From contig JAFFSR010000031.1 in NCBI GenBank assembly GCA_017163975.1, positions 2,327,001-2,391,000 of the forward strand: DNA of 64,000 nt, written 5' to 3'. Shown one piece after another: positions 35,237-46,179 of the stretch. A program made the position numbers and the translations under genes. Positions within the stretch are counted from its first letter, which is position 1; each line of letters begins with the position of its first letter. The notes beneath the pieces are model-generated. The model was not told where the DNA came from. It ran no database searches and worked only from the letters and a program-made list of their open reading frames with translations. This DNA is from Anastatus disparis (lineage: Eukaryota; Arthropoda; Insecta; Hymenoptera; Eupelmidae).

Positions 35237-38200
35237 CACTAAGAGAAAATTCATGCTAATAGAGCATTTAGTTTACGTAACCAAAGTTAGTAAGTAATAT
35301 CCTATGCTTTCATAACAGCGCCATATACTCTTACGAGGTTTATGCTATCCAAAAACTGTTTGTTTACATGCTTTCGTAAATACTCACTCTAATATCCTTC
35401 GATAGCTGGCACTGCATCCTCTCATGGGACATGAAGGGAGTAAACGTGGCTTGTCCACTATACTTTCTTTACTGCTAACTATGACATTCTCCCATTGCTC
35501 AAGTCGCCTCCTCTTTTGGGTGGCGACGCGGGCAAACACGGCTGGTCTATATCCAAAATCATGTCGCAAATTTTAATAACGTATTTTCGTAGCGTGAATC
35601 TTTTTTTTCTTTTCTTTTTTTATGAAGGGAGATACATTATAAATATAATCTGTTTAACTTTGTAACTATCAATAATTAATTTTTAACTTAAGGGGATGTG
35701 AAATGGACACTACACCTGTACTCATAAATATTCACTATCTTTACATTTTATTGCAAAATTTTTAATAAAAAGATGCATTAGCTTGTTATATGTACCATGA
35801 AGATTATTCGGTTGAATTTTTAAATAAATTCATTCTTTAGTTATTGAGAATTTTGGGTTCCAAAATTATTTGTTAAAATTTTTCAATTTTGTACAGGAAT
35901 CCAAATATCTTAAAAGCTAATGAATGAATTTATTTGAAAAGGGTACCCCCCATTAAGATAGGTTAAATGCCCCCCATCACGGAATTCAAATTTTCGTCCA
36001 AAATTAGTTAGTGTTTGCTTAAAAATGAAATTTTAAACTGCGACCTGCTACCCCTCCCCCCTCCAGTACTCCTAACCTCAAAAAAACGTGTTTTTTTAAA
36101 AATAATTTTTTTCGGCACCTTATTGACGGTTAAGAAATTTGAAAAAAATTGAGCATATTCTATATAAAAATGCGCATTTACTTTAATAGTTTCAGCTATT
36201 TTTGACGTCAAAAACTAACCTAAAAACCATAAAATATTCTTAAAATTGCTCTAAAAACTTTAGAAAAAGGGGTGTCGCCTCAAAAATTTGTGAAAAGTTG
36301 AGGATTTGCGTCCTCAATCTGCCCTATTTTGCCCAGATTTTTTGGAGTGGTGCGCCATATTTAAAAGTCGAAAAACCCTGTTTTTTAGCTATTTTTTAAT
36401 CAATTTTTTGCTTTTTTTGCTTTGTCAGTAATAGTTACAACAAAACTAATGGCACCATCGGATTCTACGCCAAAAAATACATAAAAAATATGTATAATAC
36501 TCTGTTCTAATATTTTTGGATCACTAGCTATAAAACAAAAATGGAAAAGAGGCTGCTATGAGCATGGCGGGGCAACTCACTTTTTCCGTGGGATTTGTGA
36601 AAAGTTACTTAAAAGTATAAACAACAATAATTACATGTATTTTTTCATATTTTTTGACGAAGAATACAGTGTTGTAGCTATATTTTCTATAACTTGGCTC
36701 TGGTCAAATATCAGAGCCAAGAAAACAACTTACAATAGGTCCTTTTTAATAGGTAACACCTGAAGCGTCCGGCAAAGAAGGATAAATCGTTTTTCTTATT
36801 TAATAATTAAGAGGCGGTCGGAACCAAATTGGTGACTTGCGGTATATGTCAAGTCAGCATTTTTCGCTTTACGATAGTATTTGGTATATTTTTATGGCTT
36901 CAACTATTTCAAATTATTCTTTATATACATGACTAGAGGAAATGATTATATTTTTACTATATGAATAAGTAAATGAATTATTATAAGCATTTATTACAAA
37001 TATCAAACTGATTTGACATATAGCATGCAAAAAACTGTCGTGTCGATTGTTAGGTGGGATTTTTCGCTTTATAACAATATTTTGTATACTTTTGTGGCTT
37101 TCACTATTTTAAATTATTCTTTACATACATGACTAGAGGAAATGACTATATTTTTACCATATTAATAAATGAATAAATTATCATAAGCATTTATTACAAG
37201 CACCGAACTAAGTCACCGATTTGGTTCCGACCGCCTCTTAATTATTAAATAAGAAAAACGATTTATCCTTCTTTGCCGGACGCTTCAGGTGTTACCTATT
37301 AAAAAGGACCTATTGTAAGTTGTTTTCTTGGCTCTGATATTTGACCAGAGCCAAGTTATAGAAAATATAGCTACAACACTGTATTCTTCGTCAAAAAATA
37401 TGAAAAAATACATGTAATTATTGTTGTTTATACTTTTAAGTAACTTTTCACAAATCCCACGGAAAAAGTGAGTTGCCCCGACATGCTCATAGCAGCCTCT
37501 TTTCCATTTTTGTTTTATAGCTAGTGATCCAAAAATATTAGAACGGAGTATTATACATATTTTTTATGTATTTTTTGGCGTAGAATCCGATGGTGCCATT
37601 AGTTTTGTTGTAACTATTACTGACAAAGCAAAAAAAGCAAAAATTGATAAAAAATAGCTAAAAAACAGGGTTTTTCGACTTTTAAATATGACGTACCACT
37701 CCAAAAAATCTGGGCAAAATAGGGCAGATTGAGGACGCAAATCCTCAACTTTTCACAAATTTTTGAGGCGGCACCCCTTTTTTTAAAGTTTTTAGAGCAA
37801 TTTTAAGAATATTTTATGGTTTTTAGGTTAGTTTTTGACGTCAAAAATAGCTGAAAATATTACAGTAAATGCGCATTTTTATATAGAATATGCTCAATTT
37901 TTTTCAAATTTCTTAACCGTCAATAAGGTGCCAAAAAAAATTATTTTTAAAAAAACACGTTTTTTTGAGGTTAGGAGTACTGGAGGGGGGAGGGGTAGCA
38001 GGTCGCAGTTTAAAATTTCATTTTTGAGCAAACACTAACTAATTTTGGACGAAAATTTGAATTCCGTGATGGGGGGCATTTTACCTATCTTAATGGGGGG
38101 TACCCTTTATCTAAATAATCGTCATGGTACATACTACAAGCTAATGCATTTCTTTTCCGGAAATTCAGCAATAAAATGGAAAGGAAGCTAATATCTATAA

Positions 38201-39294
38201 GTACAGGTGTAGAGTCCGTTTTACATCTCCTTAAAATTTAATTATTATAAACAGCTAGGGGGCAGATAAGCATGTACGATTTTACGCCATATATATTTCG
38301 AAGTAGCGTTGGTCTAGTGCGTAACGTTCACACTTTTCCTTTTGAGTACGCGAGTTCAACTCTTGGTTAGAACCACTTTTTTTAAAACTTTTTTTTTTAT
38401 TATTTCAATAGTTTTTATTACTTTTTTTTATTTATATTTTCTATATTTTCTATTTTTTTATTAATTTTAAAATCTATTTTTTCACAAGTTACTTTAAGTA
38501 TGCTCGTTTTTTTAATTAATATTTTTAAATAAATTATTTCATATACAAAATAATTTAAAATATTAATAAATAAATAATAGTGATGTTTACAATACTATAG
38601 TTCAATTTTGTCTTTATAAACTTATATCAATATATAATATATATATATTATAACATAAATAATAATACCTCAGTTTTATTTATTTATTGTAATTTATTGT
38701 AAACTTTATAAACTAAATTATAAATAAATTAAACTATACTATTATAAAATAAACATCACTATTATTTATTTATAAATATTTGTAATTACTACCTATAAAG
38801 AATAATTTATTTTTAAAAAATTTTCATTGAAAAAAACGAGCGTACTTGTGAAAAATTAAGTTTTAAAATTATTAAAAAAATACAAAATCTAAAGATTAAT
38901 AAATATATAGAGGAATAAAAAATATTAAAACAATAGAAAAAAAAATTTTTTTTAAAGTGACCCTAGCCGAGAGTTGAACACACGTACTTGAAAGGATAAG
39001 CGCGAACGTTTCGCACTAGACCAACGCTACTTCAAAACATCTCTGGCGTAAAATCATACATGCTCATCTGCCCCCCAACTGTTCAAAATAATTAAATTTT
39101 AAGGTAAAAATTAATTATTGATAGTCACAAAGTTTAACAGATTATATTTATGATGTCTCTTCCCTCATGAAAAAAGAAATGAAAAGAACAAAAAGATTCA
39201 CGCAACGAAAATACGTTAACGAAATTCGCGACATGATTTTGGATATAGACCAGCAGTGTTTGCTCGCGTCGCCACCCAAAAGAGGAGGCGAGTC
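35237..39294. mobile_element. Third smaller foldback element, interrupted
   Basis: Starts CACTAAGAGAAAATTCATGC and carries the same arm blocks as the 13,934-20,760 cluster (GGTGGCGACGCGGGCAAACA, Pol III module at 38,285-38,380, AT-rich palindromic centre at about 38,570-38,790, mirrored module at 38,957-39,050). A 2.5-kb TTAA element is inserted at 35,692. The right arm is cut at GGAGGCGAG by the next element. Confidence 0.75.
35692..38230. mobile_element. TTAA-flanked foldback, 2,539 bp, arms about 1.1 kb
   Basis: TTAA at 35,688-35,691 and 38,231-38,234; the uninterrupted arm elsewhere reads AACTTAAAATTT, confirming the insertion. The ends are GGGGATGTGAAATGGACAC and, inverted, GGAGATGTAAAACGGACTC. 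The arms are highly similar; between them (about 36,850-37,210) is a diverged tandem duplication of about 180 bp. Mirror-image frames of 67 codons (36,008-36,211 minus and 37,835-38,038 plus) differ by a couple of residues. They have no known domain. Confidence 0.85.
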
Positions 39295-39991
39295 CAGTGC
39301 TGGATTTAGATTTGTTGGACCCTGGGGAACAATTGATGTGGGGACCCTATGTAAGGAATTCAAAATTGGAAAATAAATTGTACTAGTTAGTAAATAAAAT
39401 ATTTTTATTTATAACTCTTAACTTTAACCAATTAAAAATTACTAATTTGATGTACGTAAATTTGCTGAAATATTTTAACTATGATAAAAAATCAGTATGA
39501 GGTGAAACATATTCTTACAAGGTACAAGTTATACATATAAATTTTTATATAGGTATTCTCATTTTTAGTAATTTTTTAGCGTAGCATACGCTATTCTCAA
39601 AAGTTTTAATCTTTAAATTCAATGAGTAAAGAAAAAATCAGATATTTATTGAAGATTTTACGAACAAATCTTGAAGAAAAATTATTTTCAAAGAATCTCC
39701 TGATATAATGACTATTCTGTTTTTTTACAGAACTGAATCAAAACCAGAGAAGAAAAAAACTGACTTCGAAAAGATCAAAAAAGTATATGTTTCAAGCACG
39801 AGACTGTCTGTTAGCTCATCATCAGTAAGATAGTGGGATTTAAAGTGAGTAGATAGAGGGGGTACCGCATTCAATATGGCGGATATATGCGAACACTCTA
39901 GCGTTGGTTTATATGGACAAAATTTTTAATTTTTACTTAATTTATTTTTTAAATGAAATATGGAGTCAGTAAAGTTTTGTGAAACATCCCC

Positions 39992-40253
39992 CGTCAAAAA
40001 CGTTTAGCTAAAAAAATTAGTTAAAAATATAGCTGAAAATACAGCTGAAAATATAGTTATATTTAGCTGGAATATAGCTATATTCATCTCGATTTTTTAG
40101 GTAAAAACCCAGTTATTTTTTAGGTAAAAATCCAGTTAATATTTTAAGTCTCTTGTAACAGCGGAAAATATAACTGTATTTTCAGCTGTATTTTTAGCTG
40201 TATTTTTAACTGTATTTTTAGCTAATTTTTTGAGCTAATCGTTTTTGATGAGG
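39992..40253. repeat. AGCTGAAAATACAGCTG-rich hairpin
   Basis: The ends (GTCAAAAACGTTTAGCTAA and, mirrored, ATCAAAAACGATTAGCTC) enclose many copies of TAGCTGAAAATA in both orientations. AGCTGTATTTTTAGCTGTAT words continue to 40,312. Confidence 0.8.
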
Positions 40254-40316
40254 CGAACAATAGCTGATAATACAGCTAAATTTTCAGCTATATTTTGAGC
40301 TGTATTTTTAGCTTAA

Positions 40317-40697
40317 CGGGAGGTCACGTATCTCTGTCCTTTTCTAATCAAAGAAATGATTTTTTTACAAAAATTAATAACTTTAGCAAAAAATGAAGAG
40401 AAAGCCGCATCTTGTATCAAAAAAAGCAATATTTTCTTTGATAAGAAAGAATTAATTTGATTGCTTCGTTCTCAAGAAAACCTTGAAAAACCAAATTGTC
40501 CACCCTAACCTCTATGATTTAAGTTTTTCAAGGTTTTCTCGAAAACGAAGCAATAAAATTAATTCTTTCTCATCAAAGAAAATATTCCTCTTTTTGATAC
40601 AAGATGCGGCTTTCTCTTCATTTTTTGCTAAAGTTATTAGTTTTTGTAAAATAATCATTTCTTTGATTAGAAAAGGACAGAGATACGTGACCTCCTC
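40317..40697. mobile_element. TTAA-flanked foldback MITE, 381 bp
   Basis: TTAA at 40,313-40,316 and 40,698-40,701. The ends are CGGGAGGTCACGTATCTCTG and, inverted, GAGGAGGTCACGTATCTCTG, with subterminal TCCTTTTCTAATCAAAGAAA. The arms run almost to the centre (about 40,505). The 72-codon frame inside is an arm artefact. Confidence 0.9.
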
Positions 40698-41292
40698 TTA
40701 AATTATTTTATAATTTCACGGGATAATAACTTGTTAGTTATTTTCCTGTAAAAAAAAGTTCCAAAAATGAGGTGAACCTCGTAGTGTCAGCTCTCCGAAG
40801 ATTGAAGAGCTTCTACGTTTTGGCACAAAATATCTTGCTCTTTTATACCTGTGTCCTCAAAATTTGTCGATGGAATCGTAAAATTAAGAGAAACGCCACC
40901 TTGCGACGTAACATTAATCAATAATTAAAGACAGGTAAGTTCACTTCACGTAAAAAATTCATCATTAATATTAATTTCATTTAAATATCCATTGCTAAGC
41001 TGTTGGAGGAAATATCTCTATATTGGGGACCACTCTTGCGCGCGGCCGTTGTGCGCGCGGTGGTGGGGGGGGGCTCCAGTTGGACTGTGAGGAAGGACTG
41101 CATGCATGGGGAGAGTCAGTCTATTGAAGGCGCTCAAAGCGAACGGTTCGCTGGATCTTGCGCTTGCTTAAACTTCGGTAAATACGGTACAGTTAGTCGC
41201 GTAGTGCGGGTGTGAAGTTCTCGGGATCTTTTCCACGGTGCGTGCTTGTGCTTTGAGTTTCGCGATCGACATCCGTCGTCGGAGGAAGAGTG

Positions 41293-41455
41293 GGCGGGCT
41301 GCTCCCGTCAAGTGGCACGTCGACCAGGCTGATCCTGGCAACTTTGTGAATCGTGGGCTGCTCCCACTATAGTCGACGCGTTGGGCTGTCCCCAACGTAC
41401 GGTAGTTGTCGGCCGGGCTGTTCCCGGTGCTTGAATGCGGGCGGGCTGCTCCCTC
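41293..41455 (+). ncRNA. Array of six short hairpins with shared CTG loop
   Basis: Loops CTGCT (41,299), CTGAT (41,329), CTGCT (41,358), CTGTC (41,386), CTGTT (41,418) and CTGCT (41,446) are spaced 28-32 nt apart. Stems: GGCGGG/CCCGTC, CCAGG/CCTGG, GTGGG/CCCAC, CGTTGGG/CCCAACG, CCGGG/CCCGG and a weaker GGG/CCC. The stems differ yet pair, while the loop start is constant. The spacing is not a multiple of three, so it is not a protein repeat. Transcription is not shown. Confidence 0.45.
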
Positions 41456-41647
41456 CCCTTAGGCCTCTGGCCTTGCGTGCGGTGGATCTGCGGGACAAGT
41501 GGTGTGGTTGTGTCCGGTGGTGCGCGGTTGTGTGCAGCGGTGAACAAATCGGACTTGCCGCGTGTGCCATTATTAGCCTCTTCATTCTTCCCTGTGTTCC
41601 GTGGTGCGGTCTATAGTGTTATTCTAGTGTTCTCTTAATAATTCGGT

Positions 41648-41775
41648 AGGTGGTGTTGATTGTGTGTTCGATACCTAAGTTTCTGTGTTAGCTAATTTAG
41701 TGTTAAAATTAGGTGGTGTTAATCGGGTGTTCGATACCTAAGTTTATGTGTTAGTTAATTTAATGTTAAAATTAT
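41648..41775. repeat. 63-bp tandem duplication
   Basis: GGTGGTGTTGATTGTGTGTT through AATTTAGTGTTAAAATTA occurs twice, head to tail, with a few changes (GTTCGATACCTAAGTTT conserved). Follows the GC-rich block. Confidence 0.9.
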
Positions 41776-41947
41776 ATATCTTCTGTTCTCTTATTGTGAA
41801 TTGTAATTTAGGTTGACCTCGGCTAAAAATAAAGAAACAACTCCAGAGGGCGCTTGCATTTAATTATTCTATGCCCCGATCCATGGCCTCAGTCCTCTAT
41901 CCATCATAAACATAAGCATACATTGTTATTAGATAACTTAAATATTT

Positions 41948-42215
41948 TTAAAAATCTATTTTACCTGGTTCATGATAAGCTTCTGCAGAGAAGTGAAGAG
42001 AGCAAACAACATCAAATTTATTTAGTAGTGTATTTTGCAGTTTAAGAGCTGTTCGCCACGCTATTAATTTATCAATTTTTTTCACACGATCAAACAAATC
42101 TGTAACCTCAACAGATTGCATATTCGGAGCAGGAAATCTATGAAAGCTTAATTTAGTGTCTGAACCTTTACTACCGCATCCAGGAACCACACAAATTACA
42201 CGACATGTTGTACTT
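41948..42215 (-). CDS. THAP-domain exon (C2CH zinc finger), fragment
   Basis: THAP is a DNA-binding zinc finger found in P-type transposases and in host proteins derived from them. The minus frame reads ICVVPGCGSKG (the two first Cys), SFHRFP, IAWRTAL (the invariant Trp) and VCSLHF (last Cys and His), so the C2CH ligands are all present. No ATG is found in frame upstream; the frame opens at about 42,215, next to the arm boundary. A CCAG/GTAAAA donor-like site lies at about 41,966, so it may be a first or second exon. No transposase catalytic part is visible. Probably a remnant of a P-like or THAP-hAT element's gene. Confidence 0.7.
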
Positions 42216-42916
42216 TTTTTTTAAATGTTTCACAAAACTTTACTGACTCAATATTTCATTTAAAAAATAAATTAAGTAAAAATTAAAAATTTTGTCCATA
42301 TAAACCAACGCTAGAGTGTTAGCATATATCCGCCATATTGAATGCGGTACCCCCTCTATCTACTCACTTTAAATCCCACTATCTTACTGATGATGAGCTA
42401 ACAGACAGTCTCGTGCTTGAAACATATACTTTTTTGATCTTTTCGAAGTCAGTTTTTTTCTTCTCTGGTTTTGATTTAGTTCTGTAAAAAAACAGAATAG
42501 TCATTATATCAGGAGATTCTTTAAAAATAATTTTTCTTTAAGATTTGTTCATAAAATCTTTAATAAATATCTGATTTTTTCTTTACTAATTGAATTTAAA
42601 GATTAAAACTTTTGAGAATAGCGTATGCTACACTAAAAAATTACTAAAAACGAGAATACCTGTATAAAAATTTATATGTATAACTTGTACCTTGTAAGAA
42701 TATGTTTCACCTCATACTGATTTTTTATCATAGTTAAAATATTTCAGCAAATTTACGTACATCAAATTAGTAATTTTTAATTGGTTAAAGTTAAGAGTTA
42801 TAAATAAAAATATTTTATTTACTAGCTAGTACAATTTATTTTCCAATTTTGAATTCCTTACATAGGTCCCCACATCAATTGTGCCCCAGGGTCCAACAAA
42901 TCTAAATCCGGCACTG

Positions 42917-43179
42917 TCTGCTATACCGGTCGGGATAGTAGAGCGTATGCATGCCCTTAACTAAAGAACGTGATACATAAAAATTTGAGGTAATCAAAAT
43001 CATTTAAGTTGAAATTTAAATGTGATTGAACTTGTGGAGGATTTGATGAGCATGTATTATTTTTTGTTTTGATCGTGGGTTCAAACCTCGGTACACACAA
43101 TTTATTCTTCAAAATTTTTTTTAAATATTCTATCACTAAATTATTATTAAATAATTATTTTTAAAATTAAAAACTGAAT
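42917..43179. other. Spacer with a box B-like word
   Basis: GGGTTCAAACCTCGG at about 43,078 resembles a tRNA box B and is followed by a T-rich tract, but no box A or fold is convincing. Possibly a SINE remnant. Confidence 0.35.
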
Positions 43180-43183
43180 TTAA

Positions 43184-43552
43184 CAGCAGGCCGGAGTAGA
43201 ACCTGATACCGACCGAGTAACAATTGAGTTGTTTGTTATTTACTCAAGTATTAATCGGTGTATCTTCAAAATAAAGGTTGATTATTATGAATATCTATGC
43301 ACAAAAAAAAAAAATCTACCGATTTGTTTTCGAGAAAAGTAAGGAACGCCGAAGTAAAAGATTATGTTTATAATATTTTCGCGTTCCTTACTTTTCTCAA
43401 AAACAAAGCGATAGATTTTTTTTTACTTGTGCATAAATATTTGTAATAATAATATCTATTGCGCTTAACCTTCAATTTGCAGATACACCGATTAATACTT
43501 GAGTAAATAACAAAAATGCCAATTAGACAAGGACAGCGAATCCGGGCTGCTC
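43184..43552. mobile_element. TTAA-flanked foldback MITE, 369 bp
   Basis: TTAA at 43,180-43,183 and 43,553-43,556; ends CAGCAGGCCGGA and, inverted, GAGCAGCCCGGAT. The arms include TTGTTATTTACTCAAGTATT, and the inner tip TTCTCGAGAAAAGTAAGGAA-like words. Subterminal CTGTCCTTGTCTAATT on the right links it to the other TTAA MITEs here. Confidence 0.8.
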
Positions 43553-43612
43553 TTAACTGAATTATAAAGGAAAATAATGAATAGAAAATAGTAAGCGAAT
43601 AATAAATTAGTA

Positions 43613-44356
43613 CAATCATCCCTCCGAATAAGCGCATAAAAGCCCCCAAGGGGAAGAGGTTTTCCACGAATCGGGGTTCCCCCACCGTGCGTACATGGAT
43701 CCTTTTTTCCTGATTTGCTGTCTCTCTTCCACATTTTAGGTTCAGTGCTTCTCAATAAGCGTATTGGCGATAGTCCCTTAAATTGCCGTACATTTATTGT
43801 TTTAACGGCTACTGTTTGAGAGCAGACACGTGTCATAAGTACAGAAACCCTTGGTGAGTGTGTAAAAATGTCAGACTTGATTAAAAAAATCAAACGCGAA
43901 AATTCTTTTGTTCAAGCAGGTGCTAGTGATGCAAAAAATGAAAATAGTTCCGTGAAAGTGAGTATCGAAGAACCTGCAGCAAAAAAAATTGCAATTCAAA
44001 ACAATTTTCAAAATGATTTTCAAAATGAATTTCTAATAACAAAAGCTTACAATATTTTGTCAGAAAACATTTAATAAAAGTAAATAAACGTTATAATTAA
44101 TAAAACTTTAAATATTTATAAACATTTTTAATAAAAATTTATGTTTCAATAAAAAATTTCGTTATCAATAATAAAAAATATTAAGATTTTATTTCAAATT
44201 TAAATTTTAAATCCTCTATGAGCAATTGCGCTTATTGAGAAGCAGTCCGCAAAAGTTTAGTGAGCTCGGACTTGGTAGTCGCAGTGGGGGTATGACTCGC
44301 GAGCAAACATAGGGGTATGCGCTTATTGCGGATGCGCTTATTCGGAGGGATGACTG
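43613..44356 (+). mobile_element. pogo/Tigger-like non-autonomous element, 744 bp
   Basis: TA at 43,611-43,612 and 44,357-44,358; the 25-bp ends match with one difference (CAATCATCCCTCCGAATAAG left, CAGTCATCCCTCCGAATAAG right). CAGT starts and TA duplication fit the pogo group. The only frame (43,868-44,074, 68 codons, Lys/Asn/Glu-rich) starts at an ATG in fair context; it has no CENP-B or DDE motif and I cannot assign it. Confidence 0.8.
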
Positions 44357-44358
44357 TA

Positions 44359-45043
44359 ATTTAAAAATTGATAATTTTTCTAATAATTTAATCATATTTC
44401 AAATTTAATAAAGATAATATTTTTTTCGTTATCAATTAAAATAGCAAACTTATTTATTTTCAGTTTCATATTGCCTAAATGTGCATACTTTTGTAAACTA
44501 TCGTTACGTTCTTGTGTTATGTAATCATTATTTTTTTTTTTAATTTGAACAGTTAATACCATAAAAAACAGGATTCTTATCAGGGCATGATTCCTTTTAT
44601 ATAATCAGAAACTCAATCTTCTACAGTAACACTAACAAATATAAACTACAGAGCTATCTCGTACAGCATGAAAAGTTTCCAAATATTTCGGGAATATTTT
44701 AAACGTTTTAAGCTGTGTGGGGTTCACCTGCCTGCTTGTACTCCAACACAAGCTCGGCACGCTGACATGCCACTAGAAATACTTGCTTAAAATATATCTT
44801 CAAACTGGTAAAATATTTAAGTAAATATTACATTACTATTGATGTTAATTACTTTTAAATCATACTGTAGCACAACATGCAATATTTTTGCTGACTAGGC
44901 GCATTATTCGGCGATATTTTGGTGGTGCTCAACAAAACATCGCACAGAATAATACAAACAATGTCAGTGATAAGTCCTTAGAATCCTCTTATATATTTTT
45001 TTGTCCAATATGTTGTTTTGAATACGATAGAAAAATTATATTT
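44359..45043. other. AT-rich sequence without recognised genes
   Basis: A short frame at 44,888-45,154 runs into the SINE that follows and is not convincing. Nothing else is seen. Confidence 0.4.
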
Positions 45044-45056
45044 GAGGTCATTTTTA

Positions 45057-45534
45057 GTCAACCTATCTATCTTTGGGGTTTATCCACCTACAGCCTATGT
45101 GGCCTAGTAAGTGACACCTCGACCACCTTTGTGTTCTGGTGTTTTCGTGTTTGAAACCATACCTCAATTTCCCTAACTTCGGTAGGTGTGCTCGATCGTG
45201 CAGGCCTACTTAGGCGGGGAGCATCACTCATACCCATCCTTTTTAGCGCATCGGGAGTTTAAACACCTACCTGGCAGAACGGTCTGGCTAAACTATAATA
45301 GTGGAGCAGTCACGTTCTGCCTTATCGGCCCTCGAGTGTCTTTGTCGGTTTTTGTTAAAACCGAAAAAAGTCTCTCGGGGGTGGTCCACCGCGGACTCAG
45401 TGAGCTTCGGATATCCTCCACTTTCAATATTTAAATTAAAAAATGGAGAAAAAATCCCGACCTCACCGGGATTTGAACCCCGGCCCTCTGCGTGAGAGTC
45501 GGATGCTCTAGTCCCTGAGCCATTGCGGCCCTGC
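45057..45534 (-). mobile_element. Full-length tRNA-derived SINE, 478 bp
   Basis: Minus-strand SINE with a tRNA-like head (GCCGCAATGGCTCAGGGAC; box B GGGGTTCAAATCCCGG), an about 390-bp body, and a tail ending GATAGATAGGTTGACT. It is flanked by a 13-bp target duplication GAGGTCATTTTTA (45,044-45,056 and 45,535-45,547). Overlapping frames of 64-84 codons are artefacts. It differs in body from the SINEs at 15,310 and 58,986. Confidence 0.85.
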
Positions 45535-45567
45535 GAGGTCATTTTTACTCACTAAGTAAATTTTTTT

Positions 45568-45862
45568 AAGGTTCTTTATGAGTTTTCATTGGATTTATTC
45601 GAAATTATATGGAGATATTCAAAATTATAGTAGAATCCATATAAGTTTAAAACATTCATGAAAAATTCGAATAATTAAAAAATTTTTGAAAAAAAAACAA
45701 TTTAAAAAAAATTTTTTTTATTAATTATTATAAATAATAAGTTAATAAATAAATAGAAATAAATTAATTCAAAAACTGCTCCACTTATATGGATTCTACT
45801 ATAATTTTGAATATCTCCATAAAATTTCAAGTGAATCCAATGAAAACTCATGAAGAAACCTT
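45568..45862. mobile_element. MITE with AAGGTT...ATGAGTTTTCATTGG ends
   Basis: Left arm TATGAGTTTTCATTGGATTT...ATAGTAGAATCCATATAAGT is mirrored from 45,780 to 45,862. The centre is AT-rich. No ORF and no sure target duplication. Confidence 0.8.
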
Positions 45863-46179
45863 GGGGTAAAGTGTTTTTTGTTCCAGACTTTCAACGAGCA
45901 CCACCACTTCAATTCAATATATCTCAGCAATATATTTCAGCTTCTAATAGTATCTAGCCCCCTTAAGCCGATTACAATAAATCTGATAGCATTTTTTAAT
46001 TCTATGGTGAAGAATACATCAAATATATGTATTATATTTGTTAAAAATATTTTTATATTATTCACTAGCAATTAAAAACGAAGAAGTAGTCTACTTTAAG
46101 CATGTTCGAAGGACTATCTTTTCTTCTATGCTGTTTGAATAACCATTTGTAATCTTCTTATTATTATATCATACGTATT
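45863..46179. other. AT-rich spacer
   Basis: No recognised feature. Confidence 0.35.

Larger units (their letters stand above)
40990..41840 (+). other. GC-rich block of unknown origin containing a hairpin array
   Basis: Composition changes sharply: GC-rich from about 41,035 to 41,620 (GCGCGCGGCCGTTGTGCGCG, a G run), AT-rich afterwards. It contains six hairpins (41,293-41,455), then a 63-bp tandem duplication, and ends with AATAAAGAAACAACTCC. Several overlapping frames of 65-87 codons exist on both strands but none has a recognisable domain or codon bias. A retrotransposon leader or a structured non-coding RNA is possible. Confidence 0.4.
39295..42916. mobile_element. Foldback element with CAGTGC ends and a THAP exon inside
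   Basis: Starts CAGTGCTGGATTTAGATTTG and ends with the mirror (CAGTGCCGGATTTAGATTTG read inward). Arms of about 690 bp run 39,295-39,990 and 42,226-42,916. The middle holds an AGCTG-rich hairpin, a TTAA MITE, a GC-rich block and a THAP-coding exon. The flanks (GGCGAGTC left, TCTGCTAT right) do not match, so no target duplication remains. Ends recall hAT; THAP recalls P elements. Class left open. Confidence 0.7.

Noticed and set aside
41003..41638. Protein-coding gene in the GC-rich block
   Set aside because: Frames overlap on both strands in all phases as expected from high GC, with no domain, and the hairpin spacing breaks codon phase.
39295..42916. Intact hAT copy like that at 23,478
   Set aside because: The ends are similar only at CAGTGCYGGATT, there is no hAT transposase, and the flanks show no 8-bp duplication.
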